DNA of 64,000 nucleotides from Paraspadella gotoi (lineage: Eukaryota; Chaetognatha): the NCBI GenBank assembly GCA_051294375.1, contig CM119268.1, positions 8,041,468-8,105,467 on the forward strand, in the 5' to 3' direction. Below the pieces are notes generated by a model. It did not search any database. It had not been told where the DNA came from and was given only the letters and a program-made list of their open reading frames with translations. Both the position numbers and the translations under genes were made by a program. Below are positions 1 to 64,000 of the stretch, one piece after another (position 1 is the first letter of the stretch; every line of letters starts with the position of its first letter).

Positions 1-9
1 TTTGATATT

Positions 10-172
10 TTAGTTTTTAACTTTGAATTTGTTTGTTTCCATACGTTCTTTGCAACGAGCTTCATCATCAGGCAGATTGAGTCCTTCTGCGACTCTCAGC
101 TGTTCGCGTTGCAGGTGGACGTTTAATCGTTCCGCCCGATTGCGACGTTGGAATTTGGACGCAAAAGTTAAT
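10..172 (-). CDS. Possible C-terminal exon of an unidentified minus-strand gene
   Basis: Reading the minus strand from about 172 down to a TAA at 10-12 gives a charged, protein-like segment: RRNRAERLNVHLQREQLRVA and then EGLNLPDDEARCKERMET, ending KFKVKN. Its balanced composition contrasts with the GAC-repeat DNA upstream. The proposed acceptor (aaaaacag) lacks a pyrimidine tract, so the boundary is weak. I do not recognise the protein. The alternative is a chance open frame; a plus-strand frame of 79 codons covers the same bases but looks less protein-like. Confidence 0.3.
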
Positions 173-249
173 CTGTTTTTCGGACGAAGATTGACGATCA
201 CGAAGATAGCGACGATGATACAGAACATAGAATTCGAGGATGATAGCGA

Positions 250-620
250 CGATGACGAATGATGATGATGACAATGAGAGACAACCACGAGAGCAATGGA
301 GTCGACGACGACGAAGGAGACAAACACAACGACGACAACAACGACAACGAAGCCGATAAAACTGTAAATCTCAAGCTTTAAGTCGATTAGCTCGTGGTGG
401 TCGACAACAAAAAACAAAAAACAAAAAAACAAACGAAAACTTTTGAGTCAGCCATAAAACGACGACGAAGACAACGACAACAACGACAGAAATGAAGCCA
501 ACGAGAACAAAGAGGACAACAACAAAGACAACAACAACAGAAAATAGTGACGAAATAACAACGGAATTCGATGACGAAAACGAATGATCATTCGAATAAA
601 AAGTTGCGCCTGTTTCCGAG
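250..620. repeat. GAC/ACA-rich low-complexity DNA
   Basis: Long runs built from GAC, GAT and AAC trinucleotides (gacgacgacg, acaacgacaacaacgacaac). They give long but meaningless open frames of poly-V/poly-F type on the minus strand. Similar short blocks occur at 17340-17390 and 27605-27650. Confidence 0.7.
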
Positions 621-800
621 AGACAAGACGGATTAGAGAGGGGGCGCTGGAGGCGGCGAGACCGGCGCCATCTCAACCGGAAGTCGGGTGACGCGTCGGC
701 GACACGACCGTCTTTTTTTTCGTGGGCGACACTTCCGCTTCAAGGCGTGACACGGTGGCGTCGGAGACGGAAATCACGGCGCATCTTCTCTCTTCTCACC

Positions 801-801
<1 letters not shown>

Positions 802-844
<43 letters not shown>

Positions 845-869
845 CTCTCTCTCTCTCTCTCTCTCTCTC
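802..869. repeat. (CT)n microsatellite
   Basis: About 34 CT units with one interruption (cctcct). It lies 110 bases upstream of the first recognised DCAF6 exon. Confidence 0.9.
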
Positions 870-981
870 ACGGGCAAAGTCATTTCGATTTTCATTATCT
901 CATTCATCATTCTCCCCTTTTTTTCCATCCTCTTCTCTCTCTACCTTTCCCTCCCCCACTTCCTCCCCCCTTTCCCGGCAG

Positions 982-57267
<56,286 letters not shown>

Positions 57268-57553
57268 TTTTCAACAAATTGACATCTTCATTTATAATTT
57301 GTTAATTTATAATGTTAAATAGTAAAAGAATTAAGCAATTCTTCTTTAAAAAAACGTTTTAACTAATTTTTTTTTCTCGGGTTCTATAGACGTAATGTTT
57401 GAGCTATGTTTAATAATAATAGAGATAATCATGCATTTATTAAAAAATTACACAATATCATATAATGATATATGTATAACAATGCGTCCTACCGGAAAGG
57501 ACTATTCACTCGGCGATGTTTTCGGGGAATCAATTTACAGATCAAGCATTGAA
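57268..57553. other. Convergent intergenic spacer
   Basis: 286 bases between the DCAF6 stop (plus) and the stop of the minus-strand gene. Both 3' ends must share or overlap this AT-rich interval. Confidence 0.6.
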
Positions 57554-58568
57554 TCACAGCTTGCAATGTTTGTCAAAAAAGTCCCAGAAACCAGGATCAA
57601 GCACGTGCTCGGCAGACTTATTTTCTCTGATTGTTTCCAGAGGCGCCTTTTTGCTACGGGCCTTTCGGAAATTTCTCAGCGCCTCTTTGGCGGATTCTGA
57701 AGACTGGGTGAGATCTTTTCTTCGAATCTCCGGCAGCTTCTTCCGTTCGCCCGGCAAACTTGGACCCACATATTCGGGAGGAAGCAAAACGGCGGGCATC
57801 GCGCGCCGTCGAATTATCTCTTTACGGCTGAGTCGGTGAAGGTCTGGCGGCTTAGATTCTGGAAAATATGGAGCAGGAATTAGGCTGGACCCTTTGGCGC
57901 CGATAGAGAAAAAATTTTAGAAATTTTTCAATCGGCGTCACTTTAGTTTTTAATATATCCCCAATATTAAATTAATTTGTATTTCTCGAACTTTCAGTCT
58001 GATTCGAAATCCGTTTAATATTATTTAACTATTATCAATCAATATTTATTATTTTTTAATTTTTTAATATTAATCTTTATACATCAACTGACTCTTATTT
58101 GCTAATGTCGAAGTTTTGCAGCTGCCACGAAATTTTTGGCATAATCATAATAATTTTACTTTCGCTGACTGGGGTTAGGGGGGGTTAAGGGGTAACGGCG
58201 GTTAGGGTTAAGAGGGTTTAGGTTTTAGAGTAATGAGGTAATGTTTTTATTTTAAATAAGTATTTTTAAGCGAGTTTTCAAAGCCCGGCCGGCGAAAGTA
58301 AAATTTTAACAAATTTTGAATCCATGTAAATTGTAATTCTTCTCTCCCTTCTACCTTCGGGAGGTGGCGGTCGAACGAGTCGTCGGCGCATGTTAGACTC
58401 GACGTCTCTCCAATCCATCGTCCGTTCCCTTCGAGGCGGGCGACTCTTGGCGATTCTTTCGGGCGCCGGCTGAGACCGAGACGCGCCATCGTCCGTATGT
58501 TGAGCGCCCGCCTGGCCAATCTCGGAGCACGGTTTCGTCTTCACTTCAGGTCTCCGACCGGTTGGCAT
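57554..58568 (-). CDS. Unrecognised two-exon gene for a 172-residue basic protein
   Basis: Exons 58355-58568 and 57554-57858, spliced with donor gaag|gtagaa and acceptor attttccag|aatc. The phases match exactly (gaa g|aa tct), which supports the model. The first exon is Arg/Pro-rich (RSQPAPERIAKSRPPRRERT, then MRRRLVRPPPPE). The second reads SRKEIIRRRAMPAVLLPPEY, then LPEIRRKDLTQ, KEALRNFRKARSKKAPLE and ends DPGFWDFFDKHCKL. There is no signal peptide or membrane segment; basic clusters suggest a nuclear or nucleic-acid-bound protein, but that is inference. Start: the first ATG of the open frame at 58566-58568. The single intron holds a small TIR element. I do not recognise the family. The gene is tail-to-tail with DCAF6. 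Confidence 0.62.
58152..58307. mobile_element. Small TIR element with telomere-like interior, copy 2
   Basis: Ends aattttactttcgctgactgggg and cggccggcgaaagtaaaatt are inverted repeats of about 22 bases. The interior is ggttagggggggttaaggggtaacggcggttagggttaagagggttt, like TTAGGG repeats. It lies inside the intron of the 172-residue-protein gene and is inverted in interior orientation relative to copy 1. Confidence 0.7.
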
Positions 58569-60034
58569 TAAACGGAGAGGAGATAATTGCTCTAGCTTCG
58601 CGGCTGATCTCAGGTAAAGCGCCAGGTGATGCTCATGACTGCGATGATGAAGGCAGAATAACCTGACGCGGCATTAAAATTAGTAAACGCCTTAGATAGT
58701 AATGAAACCAACCCGAAAAGTGCGCTCTAGCAAGTTTTATCTTTAATTTCGAAATCTATCTGATGAAGAATAAAATAAATACCATAAACTTAACATTTTA
58801 TAACGAAAGCGTCTCTAAATTGCCCTAGCAACCGCTCCGCCTCCTCGACCCGACATGAACCAACCAAAGAAGGGTCCGCTCTTGGCCCAGCAGCAGCCTC
58901 GAACATCCGCCTCCAAATTAACATAATCGCACGCAGAAGGCTAGCGGCGTCGTCTGCATTGAATCCAAGTACACGTCGACCTCGTGACTTTCCAGAATTT
59001 TCTAGAACATTCGTCCTGTCTTCAACAAAAGGCTATCGGGTCATTTCATAACTGGGAGCGGAAAAGAGCCAATCCTATTTGGATAGAAAGGTGTCCAAAC
59101 TAAGACTAATCAGTCCAATTGAAATAGGCTGAAAAAAAATTATGGGCTAAGACGTCCTGAAAAACCCTAAACGAATAAATTCAGAATTTTACAAGACCAT
59201 TTGAACGATAATTTTTATTATCAATTTTACAACTTCTTAATAAAAAGAATTGAGCTGATTGTGGTGGAACAGAAAAGCACAACGGTTCGGATCTACTATT
59301 AGGAACTACAACTAAACCTTAAATAGCTAGCTATACATTCTAGACTAGTTAAATCAGTCTACTATAATTAGTTCCACAAAACTGAAAATCATGTAAAGTA
59401 TATTGAAAATGTTCTGTAAAGGATTAGATCTCAAATGAAACTTGATGAAATTTACAAAAGTCATTTAGTTAACAATAAGGATGGCGAGAAAAAGTTTAAA
59501 TGTTAATGTAACTAAAAGAATTGATAAGGTATGAATAAAAAAGCTAGATAAAACAGAAAAAGGGGGAAAAACTAAAATAAGGATCACCAACTCCAAGGAA
59601 TACGTGGTAAATATATGTTGAACAAAAAATAAACTTTAAAAATCATTTTAGAACACGTATCATGAAGGTGAAGCGAAAACCTATAATTTCTTTACAACTA
59701 ATAAAATTTTTCAAAAGTAAACAAAGCTATATAATACCACAAATCCACATTAAACACCGACGTGGACAATACATTGACTTTTTGGCTTATTTTCCTATAT
59801 CAAATCTACGCTATGATTCGTAAATAAGCAAAAGTAGAAAAGATAAAAGCTTAAGTTTGACAGCTAAATTTAAAAAAGGGGCAAATGGTTGGAATATCCG
59901 CCAGCTTTAAACCATAGTGAACACTGCTATGTAAGTCGCTTGAGTGCTGTCCAGCAATGAAAGATAACAAAAGAAAAAAATCACAATGATATTACGGTTG
60001 GTTTTTTTTTTACAAATTTCCCCCGCGTCGGCGA
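58569..60034. other. Intergenic region, no gene seen
   Basis: About 1.5 kb between two minus-strand genes. It is moderately GC-rich to about 59000 (upstream flank of the 172-residue-protein gene, promoter not recognisable), then AT-rich (3' flank of the YTH gene). Confidence 0.6.
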
Positions 60035-60738
60035 TCAAGCGGCGCAAGTGTTTAACGGGGTCGTCATATTCTTCTTAGGTAACGACGGAAACTCGTCCAA
60101 GGAATTGACGATTTCAGGATCGAGAATTGGCTGTTGTTGCTGCTGCTCTTCTTGCAGATTCTTCAGCTCCAAAGAAGGAGAATATGGCAACTCGGACTGA
60201 TGGGCTTGCTGCTGATGCTGTTCGAGCGGTAAGGGGACGCCCGCCGGGTGGATCTGATGAGCAGGAGAGGGGTAGGGGTAAGGCTGCGGGTGAGGGGCGA
60301 CTTCGCTGGGGAAAGGGACAACGGGGTAATGGAAGAATTGCGGGTAGGCGGCAAACGGCGTCGGGTAGGGCATCGAGGGTGAGAGATAGGGATAGTTTTC
60401 ACGTTCCTGGTTCTCGTCAAAGTTGAGGGAGCCCGACTCGTCCTCCGAATCTTTCTCCGTGATCGGGTCCAGCATCGATGAGAGGTGCTTATATTTGTGC
60501 ATGATGTACAACATTCGCTTTCCTTCCCGGGGTGGAACCTCTTGCGTGTCGCGCGAGAACGTAACCGGTTTAAAATCATTGTTCGCCAGGTAGATGTGAC
60601 GCAAAGCGGAGTTGGGAACGTCCTTAACGTGGGTCCACTTGACACGGAACTGACCGCGGAAACGGTTGTTTGACCAAATTCCGGACTCTTTGTTTAAGTC
60701 CACCCGACTTATCATCTCTGCAATGCCACAGAACTTTC
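60035..60738 (-). CDS. YTH gene exon 3 (second half of the YTH domain and C-terminal tail)
   Basis: Acceptor ctttctccag. It begins GKFCGIAEM and ends LNTCAA followed by TAA at 60035-60037. It contains W371, F376 and the Q-rich tail (EEQQQQQP). Confidence 0.92.
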
Positions 60739-62600
60739 CTGGAGAAAGGAAAAAAAAAGAAAATGTTAAATAGAAAATAATCCTTTAGAATATACTAAAA
60801 TACTAGATCACAAAGTACGTAGATCATTCCCTATAAAATAAAAAGGTGAAAGGTAAAAAGTTTGTGGCAAAAGATAAAGCCGTTATCTCGAGAGGATTCT
60901 TAAAATTTTTTTATAAGGATAGAGACCCGGATCAAAGATCAAGGAGGTTCCTCTCCGCACAGAGCGTCGGGCGCGAACTGGATCAAAGGTAAACCTCAAA
61001 CACGTGGAAATTTTTGGAAACCGAACAATTGTAAAAGGCAATCTAACCCAAGAACTTACCACTGTTGTTAACGCTGAAGAGAAGGATGGTGGGCCCATTG
61101 AGATGGTGATTTTTGTAGGCTAAGTCGATCTTCTTGTTGCCGTGGTCGGTGGAGCACCAGACCCCGTTTTCGATGGAGGCTTTGACGTCTTGTTCGGAAT
61201 TACTCTTGATGATGTAAAATCTGGCGTTGGCGGGATTGACGTCATAATCAGGGGGATTGAAGCCGAACTCGGCGGGCATCGGGGAACTCCCGCAAGGAGA
61301 TCGAACGTCGTTACAATCTGAGCGCGAAAGAGGGAAAGAGGATTTATGGTCAATCGTCGCGGAAGAGATTTTGAGATGGTACTTAATTCAGAAAATGTTA
61401 TTTCATAAACTAAATTGTTATTAGTAGAATGTGTATTATTTATATTTTTTCTGAAAATTCTACGCGTATAACTGGACAAACGGACAAAGGGATGCAAAAC
61501 TGAAAACAAAAGATGTTTTTTTCAAAATCTGGAAAAAACAATTTACAATATTTAATCTGTGTCCAAACATTCATAAACCAATCCAACCACAACATGAAGT
61601 GAAATAAAATATAAAAAAAATTTTAAACTATATCTTTTATAAAAAATTAAGATTCAGAAAATAATTTTTTTTGATAATGTTTTTTTCACTTTAACTATGT
61701 TTACGTCTTAGATGTGCGAATCTTCCTTTTCCGAATATTTTAAATTTAAAGTCAAAGGATTTAAAAAGAAGACTTCACAAGCCAATGAATAAAAAAAAGA
61801 TTACACTCACCAGAAGCAGGATCTCCAGAGTCGGATGACCATTCCAAGTAAGTAGGCGAAGAGGAGAGGCTGTTGTTCATCCTCGGATCACCATGATCGC
61901 TCCCCTCCCTCCGGAAATGCTGCCGCGTCTGCGGGCAATTTCTTACGACATGCCCGAACTTGAGACAGTGAAAACACTGCTTGTCGCTTGCTACCTCCCC
62001 GCAGTTGCGCGCCAAATGTCCCGGACGTCGACAGTTGTAACATTCCTTGACGGTCGAGCACGCGCCCGTCGGAGCGGGTCGAGGCTGATTAACGTGGCGA
62101 TGATAAAAAGGTTGGCCCACGAATGTCGGGACTGGCTGGAAGATGGGGTAAGCGTAGGTGACGTTGGGATGGGACATTTCCGAACTCGTCGGAACGCAGG
62201 GAACTTCCCACGTGGCCGGCGGATAGTGAACTACGGGCATCTCCGGATTGTAGGCGTGCACCGGATAAGGATACCCTGGCCACGGCATTGACGCCATTTC
62301 ATGTGGGTAGTAAAATTCGGCGGGTTCCGGAGGAGTGTCGGCGGGGGGAATTTCGCTGGTGTAGTACATGGGATGAAAAATCATAGGATCTTCTTGGAGG
62401 TCGGCTGGAGCCTGGTTATTGCAGGGTTCGTCCACCGTCAGGGCTTGAATTTCTTCGATTAATCGGGATTCATCCTCTTCGAAGCCAGGTGAAGACGCCG
62501 CATTAGATTCTTCAATCTCCGGTTCCACGCCGCTTTCGATATCTTCCACGCCGGGAGCGGCCAAAGCCGGATCATCTCGTCTATTTTCCGAAAAAGTCAT
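60035..62600 (-). CDS. YTHDF-like m6A reader with two CCHC zinc knuckles
   Basis: Three exons, 61811-62600, 61060-61317 and 60035-60738, all phase 1 at the joins, give 583 residues. Residues 1-180 are acidic and then Pro/Tyr-rich. Two zinc knuckles follow: CYNCRRPGHLARNC (187-200) and CFHCLKFGHVVRNC (209-222), both CX2CX4HX4C. The YTH domain spans about 294-430: ARFYIIKSNSEQDVKASIEN, GVWCSTDHGNKKIDLAY, FSVNNSGKFCGIAEM, GIWSNNRFRGQ, VKDVPNSALRHI and SRDTQEVP. It is closest to YTHDF1-3, cytoplasmic readers of N6-methyladenosine. The predicted aromatic cage is W317, W371 and F376; YTHDF has W at the third place. The C-terminus is long, Pro/Tyr/Gln-rich, with Q runs. Animal YTHDF proteins known to me lack CCHC knuckles. 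The start is the ATG at 62600, with an acidic N-terminus. Confidence 0.93.
61060..61317 (-). CDS. YTH gene exon 2 (first half of the YTH domain)
   Basis: Acceptor gcgctcag, donor agtg|gtaagt. Encodes residues 264-349, including W317 of the cage. Confidence 0.93.
61811..62600 (-). CDS. YTH gene exon 1 (acidic/Pro-Tyr N-terminus and CCHC knuckles)
   Basis: Donor ctg|gtgagt at 61810-61809. Encodes residues 1-263 and the first base of codon 264. It contains both zinc knuckles. Confidence 0.9.
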
Positions 62601-62806
62601 TTTTTGTTTGGTGACGATCGAGTTACCCAGATTTAATGATATTCGATGAGAACTCTACGAAGGTTGGGCGACGAATTAACTTCGTCGTGAGATTTTCCGC
62701 GTAAAAATATACTCCTTTCCAACGCTGACGCAACCTTCTCGCAACCCAGAGTACACGAGACGAAATGAGCTGAGGATAGAAAGAGAGAGTCGCTTCAAGG
62801 TTATGC

Positions 62807-62813
62807 TATATAA
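62807..62813 (-). promoter_or_regulatory. Possible TATA box of the YTH gene
   Basis: TTATATA on the minus strand, about 210 bases upstream of the YTH start codon, with Inr-like TCAGCTC about 40 bases further down. The motif is nearly symmetric (TATATAA on the plus strand), so direction is uncertain. Confidence 0.3.
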
Positions 62814-63479
62814 GCGGGAATGCTCTTTCTTTCGAGGAGAGCCCGGTTTTTGCGTCAGCATCAGCGACATCTGCGGACCACATTGTCGAGACCACGAGGG
62901 AAACACGAGGATAAATCGAGCGAAATCCTCATTGACGAGAAGAAAAGAGGCGGAAGAGGGGAAAGGAAGAGGCGCAGGCCAGCAGCGACGGAGCAGCGAT
63001 CATTATGCAAAATTTTATAAACTAGGTTCGGATAAATAGGGATTATTGACAATAAGCCGGAGTTTTCATAAAAGGAAACTAACTATAAACTCGTGAAAAA
63101 GAAGGACGGAGGATTTCTGTAGTCTTTCTCAACATAAAGTTCAGTAGATATTTTAAAATATTGGAGTGAAAGAGCGAAATAATTTAAAGACACGTGGAAC
63201 AAGGGCTTGTCCGGACCAGATCAAGCTCGGATTGCGTCAGCATTTCCACAACATCTCCCGAGCAAAAAAGATAGAAATTGCAATAAATGCCAACTCATGG
63301 GCGATGACGTGTTAGATTGCGACAAGAATAGAAAGTGAGTCATCCTCGACAGAATCACCGCGGAAAAGAATAGCTTTTCATTGCCACGTGGCTTTACCGT
63401 GTGTTAGGTTATATCTTAAACCTTAATTAGTTAAGAAGATCAACTTTAGGATCAAACAGAAAAGATGTTAAGATTTTAC

Positions 63480-63632
63480 AAAAAAGACATAACAGTGATT
63501 GGACTTCCTTATTATATACTCTCGGCTTAACTAAAAATATTTTTTNNNNNNNNNNTTACAAAAAACACATAACAGTGATTGGAATTCCTTATTATATACT
63601 CTCGGCTTTACTAAAAATATTTTTTATACTCG
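63480..63632. repeat. Duplicated contig ends around a 10-N gap
   Basis: aacagtgattgga(c/a)ttccttattatatactctcggctt(a/t)actaaaaatatttttt occurs on both sides of the gap at 63546-63555 with two substitutions. It is most simply an unmerged overlap. Confidence 0.88.
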
Positions 63633-63639
63633 ATAATCA

Positions 63640-63720
63640 TACTATCTCACGTCTAAAGATCCTCGTTTGTTCACTCAAAATTTGTAATGCCGAGAGCTCC
63701 ACTCCAATGTGCATGTTTAT
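63640..63720 (-). mobile_element. Inverted relative of DCAF6 intron-7 DNA (17800-17870)
   Basis: tactatctcacgtctaaagatcctcgtttgttcactcaaa...gagagctccactccaat is the reverse complement, with changes, of ttggagctctcaagaac...tttgagtgaacaaacaaggatatttagacgtgagatagt at 17800-17870 (and 28060-28130). A dispersed repeat therefore contributes to that block. Confidence 0.6.
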
Positions 63721-63828
63721 TAGCGCAAGGATGTAGGCAAAAATACTTTGATGCAAAAATAAATTTGTTTTCTGATACGTACTAAAGGTTTTAAACAAAA
63801 TTCACTTCAGTAACCAGCAACCAGCAAA

Positions 63829-63978
63829 ATGTCAGACAAAACACTAAAAGGAAAAAGAAAAGTTAAAGGCCAAGAAAAGGGAAAGTATTTCGACATCAAT
63901 GGCACGAGGTCCGTTGATGAAATATGGCAACGGGTTCATTGCATTTACGACTTGTTCATGCTAAACTTGCTAAACTAA
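63829..63978 (+). CDS. Short 49-codon ORF at the window edge, unassigned
   Basis: ATG at 63829 in a fair context (caaaATGT) to TAA at 63976. Starts MSDKTLKGKRKVKG, then GKYFDINGTRSVDEIWQRV and ends DLFMLNLLN. The middle faintly resembles the C-terminal helix region of nucleoside monophosphate kinases (ngtrSVDEV-type strings), but it is too short to assign. It may be an exon of a gene continuing to the right, a fragment, or chance. Confidence 0.25.
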   Translation: MSDKTLKGKRKVKGQEKGKYFDINGTRSVDEIWQRVHCIYDLFMLNLLN

Positions 63979-64000
63979 AGAAAAACACGCAGTCAAAATT

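Larger units (their letters stand above)
62601..63828. other. Upstream flank of the YTH gene, no gene seen
   Basis: Contains the possible TATA box, a 10-N gap with duplicated flanks, and an inverted relative of intron-7 DNA at 63640-63720. A plus-strand frame of 78 codons at 62803-63039 is basic and low-complexity at its end and is not supported. Confidence 0.55.

Overview
This window is animal nuclear DNA, most likely from an invertebrate. Coding exons are split by GT-AG introns, intergenic DNA is AT-rich, and (CT)n/(GA)n and (CTTT)n microsatellites are abundant. There are no bacterial features. I cannot name the phylum from the sequence.

The main gene is a plus-strand DCAF6 (NRIP/IQWD1) homologue running from about 982 to the stop at 57267. 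I recognise 17 exons by conserved WD40 peptides and matching splice phases. They cover five N-terminal WD repeats (exons 1-6), a long charged and disordered middle (exons 7-14), and the conserved C-terminal IQ-like helix and last WD repeats (exons 14-17). The 5' exon with the start codon was not found. Inside the intron between exons 13 and 14, on the same strand, sits a complete intronless PIAS-type SUMO E3 ligase coding region (53263-55182).

Downstream and on the minus strand are two genes. One is an unrecognised two-exon gene for a 172-residue basic protein (57554-58568), tail-to-tail with DCAF6. The other is a three-exon YTH-domain gene (60035-62600), YTHDF-like, with two CCHC zinc knuckles in front of the YTH domain. 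A possible 3' exon of another minus-strand gene lies at the left edge, and a 49-codon ORF lies at the right edge.

The first 45 kb is dominated by redundancy. A 4.7-kb block (1475-6205) is repeated directly at 6206-11055. A 10-kb block (11388-21689) is repeated at 21690-31426. The right-hand part of that second block recurs a third time at about 35500-44944 in a form riddled with short insertions. In both clean pairs the copy holding N-gaps has intact exons, while the gap-free copy has many 1-2-base indels. Gaps of exactly 25 N sit at two seams. This pattern fits long-read gap filling and uncollapsed overlaps better than true tandem duplication, so the locus is probably about 25 kb shorter than shown and DCAF6 single-copy. 

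Other content: a dispersed repeat with a tandem GACAGACC-type tract in both orientations, a near-perfect 166-bp palindrome, two copies of a small TIR element whose interior resembles telomeric repeat, a degenerate CCTAAT/CCCTAA array, and a tRNA-like short element. I found no clearly new biological system. The best leads are the CCHC+YTH protein with a W-to-F change in the predicted m6A cage, the intron-nested intronless PIAS, and the unrecognised 172-residue protein.
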